This document shows positions 1 through 8,848 of a DNA stretch of 64,000 nucleotides, piece after piece. Numbering within the stretch: position 1 is the stretch's first letter; each line of letters starts with the position of its first letter. The position numbers and the translations under genes are program-made. The DNA is from Sphingopyxis sp. (lineage in GTDB: Bacteria; Pseudomonadota; Alphaproteobacteria; Sphingomonadales; Sphingomonadaceae), in the NCBI GenBank assembly GCA_030148985.1, contig JASBSJ010000004.1, forward strand, positions 62,001 to 126,000, given 5' to 3'. Under the pieces are notes generated by a model. That model was not told the origin of the DNA. It made no database searches and saw only the letters and a list, made by a program, of their open reading frames with translations.

Positions 1-391
1 AATGGCGCACATAGGTCAGGTTGCGGGCCGCGCGCGGCACGCCCCAGCGGCTGTCCCAGGCCGAGCGATAGGCCGGCGCATAATAGGTCGGGCGCAGCGT
101 CGTGCCGACGCGGAACGACTGATAGCGGAAGGGCGCGCGGTAATTCTGGTAACGCTTGTCGCGACGCCAATCCTGCTTGCTGTCGCGCAAGTCGCGGCGC
201 GCGTCATTATATTCGCGCCGTTCCTCGCGCACGTCGCCGCGGTCACCATAGCGGACGGCATCCTTGTATTCGCGGCGCTCCTCGCGCACGTCGCGGCGGT
301 CTTCGCGAATGTCGCGGGTCTGCGCCTGCGCGGCCGCCGGGACGATCATCGCGGCGATCAGGCCGGCGGCGAGAAATTTCATCTTCTTCAT
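1..391 (-). CDS. RcnB-like periplasmic protein (C-terminus cut by window edge)
   Basis: Reads from an ATG at 391, with AGGAA just upstream, and runs off the window after 130 codons. Residues 1-24 look like a signal peptide (KK n-region, hydrophobic core, AQAQ cleavage region), so the product should be periplasmic. The mature part carries two copies of DVREERREY (residues 34-42 and 53-61), an Arg/Asp-rich stretch, then FRVGTTLRP (93-101). This layout fits the RcnB/YohN family, which in E. coli is linked to nickel and cobalt homeostasis. Sphingomonads carry many such proteins with no tested role, so a metal function here is inference. The overlapping forward-strand frame is a shadow caused by high GC. 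Confidence 0.75.
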   Translation of the reverse strand, partial: MKKMKFLAAGLIAAMIVPAAAQAQTRDIREDRRDVREERREYKDAVRYGDRGDVREERREYNDARRDLRDSKQDWRRDKRYQNYRAPFRYQSFRVGTTLRPTYYAPAYRSAWDSRWGVPRAARNLTYVRH

Positions 392-580
392 GTGCCATTC
401 CTTTCAAATCCGTCAGGGGGGAGGGGGATCTGCCCGATGACAGGAGAAGGATTAGGCGCGTCCGTTTGAACGGCGCCGGAATGCCGCGTTTATTTTCAGG
501 TCATTAGTGTCGCAATTTGTCGCGGGGATGGCGACGGGGCGTGCGGAGTGTGCGACCATCGCCGGGAATCGCGGCGAACC

Positions 581-686
581 GTGCCCCTGCGAAGGCAGGG
601 GCCCATCTCCGGCCACCGCATTTCTTAACTGGCGGCCATTTGGCAACGATGGGTCAGGTGATGGGCCCCTGCCTGCGCAGGGGCAT
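581..686. repeat. 106-bp inverted-repeat element, copy 1
   Basis: Two 26-base arms face each other. The left arm at 581-606 contains CCCCTGCGAAGGCAGGGGCC and the right arm at 661-686 is its near-perfect reverse complement. Each arm is itself a small palindrome. A copy with the same arms and the same 106-bp span lies at 39961-40066 inside a gene. The rest of the gap between 391 and 692 shows no gene. Confidence 0.85.
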
Positions 687-692
687 GGGTAA

Positions 693-1880
693 TTACACCA
701 GCTCGATCGCCACCGCGGTCGCTTCGCCGCCGCCAATGCACAGGCTGGCGATGCCGCGCTTTTTTCCGTGGCGCTGGAGCGCCGCGATCAGCGTGGTGAT
801 GATGCGCGTGCCGCTGGCGCCGATCGGATGACCGAGCGCGGTCGCGCCGCCGTGGACGTTGATCTTGTCGTGCGGGATGCCGAGGTCGTGCATCGCGAAC
901 ATCGCGACGCAGGCAAAGGCTTCATTGACTTCGAACAGGTCGACGTCGCCGATGCTCCAGCCGGTCTTGGCGAGCAGCTTGTTGATCGCGCCGACGGGGG
1001 CGACAGTGAAATCCTTGGGCTCCTGCGCATGCGCCGCGTGCGCAACGAGGCGCGCGACGGGCTTCGCGCCCTTGGCGTCGGCGACCGACTGGCGCGTCAG
1101 CACGACCGCGGCGGCGCCGTCCGAAATCGACGAGCTGGTCGCCGCGGTGATCGTGCCGTCCTTGGCAAAGGCGGGCTTCAGCGTCGGGATTTTGTCGGGC
1201 ATCGCCTTGCCGGGCGCTTCGTCGGTGTCGACGATCACGTCGCCCTTGCGTCCAGCGATCGTCACCGGCGCGATTTCGGCGGCAAAGGCGCCGTCGGTGA
1301 TCGCCGCCTTGGCGCGGCTCAGCGAGGTCAGCGTATAATCGTCCTGCGCCTGGCGGCTCAGTTGATAGGCATCGGCGGTATCCTGCGCAAAGGTGCCCAT
1401 CGCGCGGCCCGCCTCATAAGCGTCCTCCAGCCCGTCGAGGAACATATGGTCATAGGCCGTGTCGTGGCCGATCCGCGCGCCCGAACGATGCTTCTTGAGC
1501 AGATAGGGCGCGTTGGTCATCGATTCCATGCCGCCCGCGACGATCAGGTCGACGCTGCCCGCGGCGAGCGCCTCGGCGCCCATGATCACGGTCTGCATGC
1601 CCGAACCGCACACCTTGTTCACGGTCGTCGCCTGCACCGACTTGGGCAGGCCGGCCTTGATCGCCGCCTGGCGCGCCGGCGCCTGGCCGAGCCCGGCGGG
1701 GAGGACGCAGCCCATATAGATACGCTCGATGTCGTCACCCGAAACCCCGGCGCGCTCGACCGCCGCCTTGACTGCAGTCGCGCCCAGATCGGTCGCGCTT
1801 GCATCCGACAGGCTGCCCTGCATGCTGCCCATCGGGGTGCGGGCGTAGGACAGGAAGACGACGGGATCGGTGGCGGTCAT
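693..1880 (-). CDS. Acetyl-CoA C-acyltransferase (thiolase II family)
   Basis: A 395-residue thiolase that condenses or cleaves acyl-CoA with acetyl-CoA, in the cytoplasm. The nucleophilic cysteine is C91 in VNKVCGSGMQ. The C-terminal catalytic motifs are all present: NEAFA, HGGATALGHPIGASG (base His) and the second Cys in CIGGGEATA. The ATG at 1880 is preferred over the longer frame upstream because GGAG sits about 10 bases before it and the family begins at this point. The gene is divergent from the aldehyde dehydrogenase at 2032 and stands alone. Sequence cannot separate a biosynthetic role (AtoB/PhaA type) from a degradative one, so no symbol is given. Confidence 0.93.
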   Translation of the reverse strand: MTATDPVVFLSYARTPMGSMQGSLSDASATDLGATAVKAAVERAGVSGDDIERIYMGCVLPAGLGQAPARQAAIKAGLPKSVQATTVNKVCGSGMQTVIMGAEALAAGSVDLIVAGGMESMTNAPYLLKKHRSGARIGHDTAYDHMFLDGLEDAYEAGRAMGTFAQDTADAYQLSRQAQDDYTLTSLSRAKAAITDGAFAAEIAPVTIAGRKGDVIVDTDEAPGKAMPDKIPTLKPAFAKDGTITAATSSSISDGAAAVVLTRQSVADAKGAKPVARLVAHAAHAQEPKDFTVAPVGAINKLLAKTGWSIGDVDLFEVNEAFACVAMFAMHDLGIPHDKINVHGGATALGHPIGASGTRIITTLIAALQRHGKKRGIASLCIGGGEATAVAIELV

Positions 1881-2031
1881 GGCAAAAGACTCCGTAAGGG
1901 AAAGCAATGTCGGCGGCCCGATTAGCGGCTTTGCTGCAATTGCGAAAGGGGCAGCGCCAAGATGGGAAGCGCGTTTCATCTTGCAACCCGCCGCGCGCCA
2001 TGGTCAAACATGCTGAAATGGGAGACGGGTC

Positions 2032-3486
2032 ATGGCTACCGCAATCAGGCAGGATATTGCTGGCGAAACGGCGCGGATGCAGGCGGTGCTGGCGGCGCAA
2101 AAGGCAAGCTTTACCGCCGCCATGCCCGAAAGCCTGGCGGTGCGCATCGACCGTATCGACCGCGCGATCGCGATGCTGGTCGACCATGCCGAGGATTTTG
2201 CCAAGGCGGTGAGCGAGGATTTCGGGCATCGCAGCCGCGAACAGACGCTGATGACCGACATCATGCCCTCGGTCAGCGCGCTGAAGCACGCCAAGAAACA
2301 TCTGGCGAGCTGGGCAAAGGGCGAGAAGCGCAAGCCCACTTTTCCGCTCGGCCTGCTCGGTGCCAAGGCCGAGGTCGTCTATCAGCCGAAGGGCGTCGTC
2401 GGGGTCGTCGCGCCGTGGAATTTCCCGGTCGGCATGGTGTTCGTGCCGATGGCGGGCATCCTAGCCGCGGGCAATCGCGCGATGGTGAAACCGTCGGAGT
2501 TCACCGAACATGTTTCGGCGCTGATGGCGCGGCTGGTGCCCGACTATTTCGACGAGAGCGAGATGGCGGTGTTCACTGGCGATGCCGAGGTCGGCATCGC
2601 CTTTTCCAAGCTCGCCTTCGACCATATGATCTTCACGGGTGCTACAAGTGTCGGGCGCCATATCATGCGCGCGGCGGCGGACAATCTGGTGCCGGTGACG
2701 CTCGAGCTCGGCGGCAAGTCGCCAACGTTCATCGGACGCAGCGCGAACAAGGATCTGGTCGGCCAGCGCGTCGCGCTCGGCAAGATGATGAACGCCGGGC
2801 AAATCTGCCTCGCCCCCGATTATCTGCTCGTCGCCGAGGATCAGGAAGGCGATGTGATCGACAGCGTGACCAGGGGCGCGGCCGCGCTCTATCCGACCTT
2901 GCTGTCGAACGACGATTATACATCGGTGGTGAACACGCGCAATTACGACCGCCTGCAATCCTATCTGACCGACGCGCGCGACAAGGGCGCCGAGGTGATC
3001 GAGGTCAATCCCGCAGGCGAAGATTTTGCGAGCGCCAACGGCCACAAGATGCCGCTCCACATCGTCCGCAACCCGACCGACGACATGAAGGTGATGCAGG
3101 AGGAAATCTTCGGCCCGATCCTGCCGGTCAAAACTTACAAAACGATCGATGAGGCGATCGATTATGTGAACGCGAACGACCGCCCTTTGGGCCTTTATTA
3201 TTTTGGGCAGGACAAGAGCGAGGAGGAGCGCGTGCTGACGCGGACGATTTCGGGCGGTGTGACGGTCAACGACGTGCTGTTCCACAATGCGATGGAGGAT
3301 CTGCCCTTTGGCGGCGTTGGCCCGTCAGGGATGGGCAATTATCACGGGATCGACGGCTTCCGCACCTTCAGCCATGCGCGTGCGGTGTATCGGCAACCAA
3401 AGCTCGACGTCGCCGGACTGGCGGGGTTCAAGCCGCCCTATGGCAAGGCGACCGCGAAGACATTGGCGAAGGAATTGAAGAAGTAG
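2032..3486 (+). CDS. Aldehyde dehydrogenase, coniferyl-aldehyde type
   Basis: A 484-residue NAD(P)-dependent aldehyde dehydrogenase that oxidises an aldehyde to its acid. Visible motifs are PWNFP (128-132), the cofactor loop FTGATSVG (201-208), the general base Glu225 in LELGGKSP, the catalytic Cys259 in GQICLAPDY and EEIFGPILPV near 370. GQICLAPDY and the C-terminal PYG segment resemble the coniferyl aldehyde dehydrogenase (CalB) subgroup, which acts on lignin-derived and long-chain aldehydes. That substrate is inference. GGGAGACGGG precedes the ATG. The gene is divergent from the thiolase, with about 150 bp of shared upstream DNA. Confidence 0.92.
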   Translation: MATAIRQDIAGETARMQAVLAAQKASFTAAMPESLAVRIDRIDRAIAMLVDHAEDFAKAVSEDFGHRSREQTLMTDIMPSVSALKHAKKHLASWAKGEKRKPTFPLGLLGAKAEVVYQPKGVVGVVAPWNFPVGMVFVPMAGILAAGNRAMVKPSEFTEHVSALMARLVPDYFDESEMAVFTGDAEVGIAFSKLAFDHMIFTGATSVGRHIMRAAADNLVPVTLELGGKSPTFIGRSANKDLVGQRVALGKMMNAGQICLAPDYLLVAEDQEGDVIDSVTRGAAALYPTLLSNDDYTSVVNTRNYDRLQSYLTDARDKGAEVIEVNPAGEDFASANGHKMPLHIVRNPTDDMKVMQEEIFGPILPVKTYKTIDEAIDYVNANDRPLGLYYFGQDKSEEERVLTRTISGGVTVNDVLFHNAMEDLPFGGVGPSGMGNYHGIDGFRTFSHARAVYRQPKLDVAGLAGFKPPYGKATAKTLAKELKK

Positions 3487-3503
3487 CCAATGACGAGCGA
3501 AAA

Positions 3504-4598
3504 TTACTCATTCCCCGCGATCTTGATGTCCTTGCCAAGCAGCGTCTTCACATAGACCCGCTGTACCAGCACAAAGACCACCACCGTCAGCGGCGCGGCG
3601 AGCAGGACGCCGAGGAAACCGAACAGCAGCCCCGCCGCGACGACCGCGAACAATAGCACTGCGGGCGGCACATCGACCGCCTGTTTCTGGATCATCGGTT
3701 GCAGGAAATTGCCCTGAAGCTGCTGGATGACGAGGAACAAGATCAGCGTCCACAGCGCGGTCATCGGCGACACGGTGAAGGCGAGCAGGACCGCGGGGAT
3801 GCCCGCGATGATCGGCCCGATCATCGGAATGACGTCAAGCAGGCCGGCGATGAGGCCGAGTCCGCCTGCGGCCGGCACGCCGAGCAGCGCGAGCCCGGCC
3901 CAGGTCAGCGCCGCGACGACGAGCGAAGACACGGCCTGTCCGACCATCCAGCCCTTCAACCCGCGTGCGGCATCGTCCAGCGCAAGCTCGGCCGTCTTTT
4001 CGGCCTTCGCGGGCATCAACAACAGGAGGCCGCGGCGATAGGTAGCGGGATCGCTGGCGAGGAAAATACCCGCGACGAGCACGAGCACGAAATCGGCGAC
4101 CCCGCTGCCCGCCGCTAGGGCGTAGCCCCCGGCCTGCGAGGCGAGCTGCGAAATATCTTCGCTCCCCACCTCGGCGAGTTCGCGTACGCGCGTGCCGAGT
4201 CCATAACGGTCGAGAAAGGCCTCGACCCCGCGCAGGGCCTGCGGCAGTTGCTCGCGGATCGTGTCGATCTCGCGCGCGAGTTGCGAACCGAAGAGGATGA
4301 AGGCGCCGGCAAAGATAGCGACAATCCCTGCGACCGACAGCGCGAGCGCGATCCCACGCCCGACGCGCACACGGCGCACGATCCAGCTCGCGATCGCATC
4401 GAACACCGCGCCCAGCACGACCGCGGCGAAGACCAGCATGAAAAAGCGCGTCAGGCTGACCGCGAGCCACGCGACCCCGGCGATGGCGATCACGATAACC
4501 GCCGCCATCGCGATCCGGCCGGGGCCGAAAGCGAACGCGGGCAGAGCCTTGGCGGTCGGGGCGGAGGGGGCGGGGGACGCCTTGCTCTTCTCGGTCAT
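3504..4598 (-). CDS. AI-2E family (TqsA/PerM-like) membrane transporter
   Basis: A 364-residue inner-membrane protein. A short Ala/Pro-rich N-terminus is followed by three closely spaced hydrophobic helices, a soluble central part (about residues 125-190) and a C-terminal block of four to five helices. The GLLDVIPMIGPIIAGIPA stretch and the PLTVVVFVLV end are typical of the AI-2E transporter family (PF01594). Members move small solutes such as autoinducer-2 or act in Na+/H+ antiport, so the substrate cannot be called. AGAGAG precedes the ATG at 4598. The gene converges on the aldehyde dehydrogenase with a 17-bp gap. Confidence 0.88.
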   Translation of the reverse strand: MTEKSKASPAPSAPTAKALPAFAFGPGRIAMAAVIVIAIAGVAWLAVSLTRFFMLVFAAVVLGAVFDAIASWIVRRVRVGRGIALALSVAGIVAIFAGAFILFGSQLAREIDTIREQLPQALRGVEAFLDRYGLGTRVRELAEVGSEDISQLASQAGGYALAAGSGVADFVLVLVAGIFLASDPATYRRGLLLLMPAKAEKTAELALDDAARGLKGWMVGQAVSSLVVAALTWAGLALLGVPAAGGLGLIAGLLDVIPMIGPIIAGIPAVLLAFTVSPMTALWTLILFLVIQQLQGNFLQPMIQKQAVDVPPAVLLFAVVAAGLLFGFLGVLLAAPLTVVVFVLVQRVYVKTLLGKDIKIAGNE

Positions 4599-4717
4599 AT
4601 ATCTCTCTTATGCACGAAGCCGCTTATCCACTAGACGGAAAGCATCTTTCTGTGGCAACGGCTGCCCCGCAATGGCGCATGCGCGGGAATCGCAATCCGC
4701 GCCGACGCTGTCCACGG

Positions 4718-4802
4718 GCCCCTGTGGTGAAATTGGTAGACGCGCTCGACTCAAAATCGAGTTCCGCAAGGAGTGCTGGTTCGAGTCCGGCCAGGGGCAC
4801 CA
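4718..4802 (+). tRNA. tRNA-Leu (anticodon CAA)
   Basis: An 85-nt tRNA with encoded CCA. The acceptor arms GCCCCTG (4718-4724) and CAGGGGC (4792-4798) pair fully. The anticodon stem CTCGA/TCGAG closes the loop CTCAAAA, giving anticodon CAA, which reads UUG. A long variable arm typical of tRNA-Leu follows, then a GTTCGAGTCC T-arm loop and discriminator A. No integrase gene or second copy of the 3' end was seen nearby. Confidence 0.97.
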
Positions 4803-4849
4803 AAGTCGCCGATACGCGGCGGCCAGCGATTTTACGAGCCAGGATGACT

Positions 4850-6628
4850 ATGCAGATCGACAGGCGCGGGTTTGTGAACGGGGCGCTGGGCGGCGGCGCG
4901 CTGGCGGCGCTCGCGGCCTGCTATCCCGCGTGGGCGCAGCCCGCATCGGCAGGGATCGCGCCGCCGCTGCCCAGCGTGTCGGGCACCGACATCCGCCTGC
5001 GGATCGCGCGCCAGACGCTGCGTGTCGATGGTAAGGTCCGCCGGGCGATCGGCATCAACGGCACGGTCCCGGGGCCGCTTATCCGGCTGAAGGAAGGGCA
5101 GCAGGCGCGGCTCACCGTGGTCAACGATCTCGACGAGGATAGTTCGATCCACTGGCACGGGCTGATCCTGCCCTTTCAGATGGACGGCGTTCCGGGCGTC
5201 AGCTTTCCCGGCATCAAGCCCCGTTCGACCTTCGTTTACGAATTCCCCATCGTCCAGTCGGGCACCTATTGGTATCACAGCCATTCGGGATTGCAGGAGC
5301 AGCTTGGCCATTTTGGCCCGATCGTCATCGATCCCGCCGATGCTGATCCCGTGGCCTTCGATCGCGAGCATGTGATCGTGTTGTCGGACCACAGCCGCCT
5401 GTCGCCACACGAAGTCTTTCGCAAGCTCAAGGTCAATCCGGGGCATTTCAATATGCAACGCCAGACGCTCGGTGGATTGCTCGCGGGTGAGGACCAGCCG
5501 CTGAAGGACCGGCTGGCGTGGGGGGCGATGCGGATGGACCCGACCGACGTCGCCGACGTCAACGGATCGACCTACACATTCCTCGTCAACGGTTATGGCC
5601 CGCAGGACAATTGGACCGCGCTGTTCCGTCCCGGCGAGCGCGTGCGGCTGCGGATCATCAACGCATCGGCGATGACGATCTTCAACGTTCGCATTCCGGG
5701 GCTGGCGATGACGGTGGCACAGGCCGACGGGCTGAACGTGCGGCCGGTCGATGTGGACGAGTTCCAGATCGGCGTTGCCGAAACCTATGATGTTATCGTC
5801 ACGCCGACGGAGGATCGCGCCTACAGCTTCGTTGCCGAAGCGAACGACCGGTCGGGGATGGCGCGCGCGACGCTGACGCCGCGCGCCGGACTGGTCGCGC
5901 CCATTCCGGCGCTGCGCGCTCGCCCGCTGGCAACCATGAAGGACATGGGCATGGGGGACATGGGGGACATGCCGGAGGGAGGCGGCGATGCTGCCTGCAC
6001 GCCGGACCATGCCGCGATGGGCCATTGCACCCCGGCGGACGAGGGCGCGCACACCAGCCATGGCGGCATGGACCATGGTATGCGCGATTTTGCTGTCGCG
6101 CCGCAGGTCAAGCGCGACCCCAGCGTCCAGTCGATCTCCCCCATGCCCGTCGATCGAATGGGCGAGCCGGGGCAGGGGCTGGAGGATGTCGGGCACCGCG
6201 TCCTCACCTATCATGACCTTGTCGCGCTCGACCGCAATCCCGACGTCCGCGCGCCTGGCCGCTCGATCGACATCCACCTGACCGGCAATATGGAACGCTT
6301 CATGTGGTCGTTCGACGGGGTGAAAATGTCCGACCATCACGAACCTATCCCCTTTGTCGAGGGCGAGCGCGTACGCATTCGGCTCATCAATGATTCGATG
6401 ATGAGCCACCCGATCCACCTGCACGGCCATTTTTTCGAGCTGGTGACGGGCAAGGGCGATCATGCGCCGCGCAAGCATACGGTGATCGTCCAGCCCGGCG
6501 GGATCGCGACCTTCGACTTCACCGCCGACGCGCTCGGCGACTGGGCGTTCCACTGCCACCTTCTCTATCACATGCACGCAGGCATGATGCGGGTCGTCAG
6601 CGTGCGTCCGAAGGAGGAGGCCGCGTGA
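4850..6628 (+). CDS. copA: CopA-type periplasmic multicopper oxidase
   Basis: A 592-residue multicopper oxidase of the copper-resistance CopA family, which oxidises Cu(I) and sequesters copper in the periplasm. It opens with a twin-arginine signal (DRRGF at 4-8, hydrophobic core, AWAQ), as expected for a protein exported folded. Copper ligands are visible as HWHG near residue 101, WYHSHS near 141, HPIHLHGHFF near 520 and HCHLLYHMHAGM near 568. A Met/His-rich insert lies at about 362-412 and holds MKDMGMGDMGDM and CTPDHAAMGHCTPAD (383-397). The ATG at 4850 is chosen because AGGA lies 7 bases upstream; an in-frame ATG at 4844 has no spacing for it. The last codons overlap copB. Confidence 0.93.
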   Translation: MQIDRRGFVNGALGGGALAALAACYPAWAQPASAGIAPPLPSVSGTDIRLRIARQTLRVDGKVRRAIGINGTVPGPLIRLKEGQQARLTVVNDLDEDSSIHWHGLILPFQMDGVPGVSFPGIKPRSTFVYEFPIVQSGTYWYHSHSGLQEQLGHFGPIVIDPADADPVAFDREHVIVLSDHSRLSPHEVFRKLKVNPGHFNMQRQTLGGLLAGEDQPLKDRLAWGAMRMDPTDVADVNGSTYTFLVNGYGPQDNWTALFRPGERVRLRIINASAMTIFNVRIPGLAMTVAQADGLNVRPVDVDEFQIGVAETYDVIVTPTEDRAYSFVAEANDRSGMARATLTPRAGLVAPIPALRARPLATMKDMGMGDMGDMPEGGGDAACTPDHAAMGHCTPADEGAHTSHGGMDHGMRDFAVAPQVKRDPSVQSISPMPVDRMGEPGQGLEDVGHRVLTYHDLVALDRNPDVRAPGRSIDIHLTGNMERFMWSFDGVKMSDHHEPIPFVEGERVRIRLINDSMMSHPIHLHGHFFELVTGKGDHAPRKHTVIVQPGGIATFDFTADALGDWAFHCHLLYHMHAGMMRVVSVRPKEEAA

Positions 6629-7590
6629 CGCGCGCGCTGCAGCTGGCCGGGCTGTCGCTCGCTGTCTTTGCTGCGCCCGCGGCGGCGCAGTCGCACCATG
6701 GCGGGCACCATGCGTCGACCGCCGAGCCCAAGGCGTCAGCGGTGCAAGCCGACCCCGCCTGTACCCCCGATCATGCGGCGATGGGGCATTGCACCCCGGC
6801 CGACGATACGCCCGCCGCACCGGCAACGGGCGTCGGCACCGACCTTCCCGCCGGGGACGCGCCCGCGCCGCCGCCGCCGCGCGACTGGTATGCCGACCGT
6901 TATTTCCCGAAAGCGGAGATGGACCATGCGCGCCACGCGATGATGGTCGAAAATGGCGGCCAGAGAGTGGGTTTCATCAGCCTGAACCTTGCCGAATATC
7001 AGGCGCGCAAGGGCCGCGACGGCTTTCGCTGGGAAGGCGAGGGCTGGTACGGCGGCGACATCCACCGGCTGACGGTGAAGAGCGAGGGCGAAACGGCGTT
7101 CGGCGAGGGTCTCGATGCGGCCGAGGCGCAACTGCTCTACAGCCGCGCGATTGGTCCCTATTTCAACGCACAGGCAGGCTTGAGGCAGGATTTCGGGCAC
7201 GGGCCTGACCGCACCCATGCGGTGATCGGTTTCGAGGGGTTGGCGCCTTACTGGTTCGAGGTCGAGGGGGCGCTGTTTCTGTCCGACAAGGGTGACCTCA
7301 CCGTGCGAATCGAGGGCAGCTACGACCAGCGCATCACCCAGCGGCTGATCGTGCAACCGATGGCCGAGATGAATTTCGCGGCGCAGAATGTACCCGAAAG
7401 CGGGATCGGCGCAGGGCTGTCCGACGTCGAGCTAGGCCTTCGCCTCCGTTACGAGATCGTTCGCGAATTTGCGCCCTATGTCGGCGTCGAATGGGCGCGC
7501 AAGGTCGGGAGCACGGCCCGCTATACGCGCGCCGATGGCGATGACGCCGACAGCGTCAGCTTGGTTGCCGGCGTGAAGCTCTGGTTCTGA
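6625..7590 (+). CDS. copB: CopB-type copper resistance outer-membrane protein
   Basis: A 321-residue protein beginning at a GTG that overlaps the copA stop by four bases, so the two are translationally coupled. Residues 1-21 are a signal peptide ending AAAQ. The next stretch is His-rich (SHHGGHH) and contains CTPDHAAMGHCTPAD at 46-60, the same 15-residue peptide found in CopA. From about residue 90 it matches the CopB family (PF05275): RDWYADRYFP, then alternating beta-strand segments ending in a terminal aromatic (KLWF), as in an outer-membrane barrel. Expected role: copper binding and export across the outer membrane with CopA. Confidence 0.9.
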   Translation: MTRALQLAGLSLAVFAAPAAAQSHHGGHHASTAEPKASAVQADPACTPDHAAMGHCTPADDTPAAPATGVGTDLPAGDAPAPPPPRDWYADRYFPKAEMDHARHAMMVENGGQRVGFISLNLAEYQARKGRDGFRWEGEGWYGGDIHRLTVKSEGETAFGEGLDAAEAQLLYSRAIGPYFNAQAGLRQDFGHGPDRTHAVIGFEGLAPYWFEVEGALFLSDKGDLTVRIEGSYDQRITQRLIVQPMAEMNFAAQNVPESGIGAGLSDVELGLRLRYEIVREFAPYVGVEWARKVGSTARYTRADGDDADSVSLVAGVKLWF

Positions 7591-7723
7591 GGCCTTATTC
7601 GACCGTCAGCCTGATCGCGTTGCCGATCACCAGCTCCGGGCAAGCGCGGCGACATGGGTCTTTCAGTTTGTTTAGAGCAGCGTTCGACGGCTTTAAGGTC
7701 GGCGGGCAAATGGATTCGGCATA

Positions 7724-7758
7724 AAGGAAAAGGGCACGGAAGTCATGCTTCCGCGCCC
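7724..7758 (-). terminator. Rho-independent terminator of the 7784-8581 gene
   Basis: On the minus strand an 11-base stem (GGGC, one mismatch, then GGAAG paired with CTTCC and GCCC) closes a short loop and is followed by TTTTCCTTT. It lies 26 bases past the stop of the minus-strand gene. Between 7591 and 7720 no gene is seen. Confidence 0.8.
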
Positions 7759-7783
7759 TCGATTCCGTCAGTTCTAACGAAGC

Positions 7784-8581
7784 TTAGCTGGCCGGCTGTC
7801 CGCCGGTTGCCTGCGCAACCGCCGTCGCAAACTGTTCGGCCGTATAGGCCGCGGCCAGACCCGACGGCGACATCAGGAAGGCATTGCGCGGCAAGCTGAC
7901 GTCATCGCCCGCGGGCGTGGTGACGACAACGGCATCGGCGCTCGCCGACTTTACCGTACCGAGCACGGCCGCGCCCTTGAGGCTGCGAACCTCGGTGCCG
8001 GCGACAAGTGCCGCGGCGACCGCAGCGTCATCGGCGGCGGCGGCGGTGTTCACTTCCTTCATCGCCGCGGCGAACTGCTCGGCGGTAAAGCTGGTCTGAA
8101 GCCCTGCCTGCCCCATGAAGAAGGCGTTGCGCGGCAGTTTGACTTCGCCGGTGGGCGTCGTCAGGACCGCGCCCTCGGCGTCGGCAAGCTTGACCTTGCC
8201 AAGAACGACGGTGCCGTTTGCGCTGCGCACGTCGGCGCCCGGTTGCAGCGCCGCAGTCAGCTGTGCTTCGCTTGCAGCCGCGGCCTGGTCGACCGCCGCG
8301 ACGACTTGCGCTTTGGTTGCGCCGATCGTCGGACCCTTTTCGAGCATGCCAAAGGATGCGCTGGGAAGGGTGACCTGTTTGCTGTCGCCCAGATCGACGA
8401 CGACATTGGCACCCTGCACCGTCGTAACGGTGCCGAGCTCGACGCCTTCGGAATCGAAAACCTTGGTGCCGACCGAAAGATCGACGGCCGCAGTAGCGGC
8501 ATCCTGCGCAAGCGCGGGCGCCGCAGCAGCGGCTGCCATGGTGAGAGAGAGAGTTGCGACAAAGCCTGCGAGTTTCCGCAT
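7784..8581 (-). CDS. Secreted protein of three tandem beta-rich repeats, function unknown
   Basis: 265 residues. Residues 1-25 are a signal peptide ending ALAQ. The remainder is three copies of a unit of about 75-80 residues. Each copy has a strand-rich part (V-x-G-T-x-V-x-x-x-x-G-x-x-L-G-x-V, then V-V-x-T-P-x-G-x-x-x-LPRNAF) followed by a helix of the type TAEQFAAAMKEV. Copies 2 and 3 share LPRNAFFM/LPRNAFLM and FTAEQFA/YTAEQFA; copy 1 is more diverged (LPSASFGML, TKAQVVAAV). The strand part resembles small barrel folds such as PRC-barrel or SH3-like domains, but no named family is recognised. It is a monocistronic minus-strand gene with its own terminator. Confidence 0.75.
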   Translation of the reverse strand: MRKLAGFVATLSLTMAAAAAAPALAQDAATAAVDLSVGTKVFDSEGVELGTVTTVQGANVVVDLGDSKQVTLPSASFGMLEKGPTIGATKAQVVAAVDQAAAASEAQLTAALQPGADVRSANGTVVLGKVKLADAEGAVLTTPTGEVKLPRNAFFMGQAGLQTSFTAEQFAAAMKEVNTAAAADDAAVAAALVAGTEVRSLKGAAVLGTVKSASADAVVVTTPAGDDVSLPRNAFLMSPSGLAAAYTAEQFATAVAQATGGQPAS

Positions 8582-8848
8582 TGCTTACGGTCTCCTTGAG
8601 ATAATGAGGATTGGAACGATAAGTCTTGAACGCGCATGGAGCAGCAAGGGCTACGCCACGACTGACGAACCGTGCGTTCTATACGACGAAGCGAGATTTA
8701 TGGTCCCGAAATGGCGCGGGCTATCGCAGGCGCTGATCATTGGAGACTGCGATTCTTGCGCTGTCCGGTCTCGCATCTCGACGCTTAGACGCATGAAGGA
8801 GGCGGGGACTTGCAAGCCGCGCGGCTGATACCTAAATAAGGATTGTGC

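Noticed and set aside
4718-7590. copAB as a genomic island integrated at tRNA-Leu
   Set aside because: There is no integrase, no second tRNA 3'-end copy and no composition change in copAB.
7591-7660. A possible gene remnant on the minus strand ending ELVIGNAIRLTVE
   Set aside because: Only a dozen residues are suggestive, no family is recognised, and the frame upstream does not extend the similarity.
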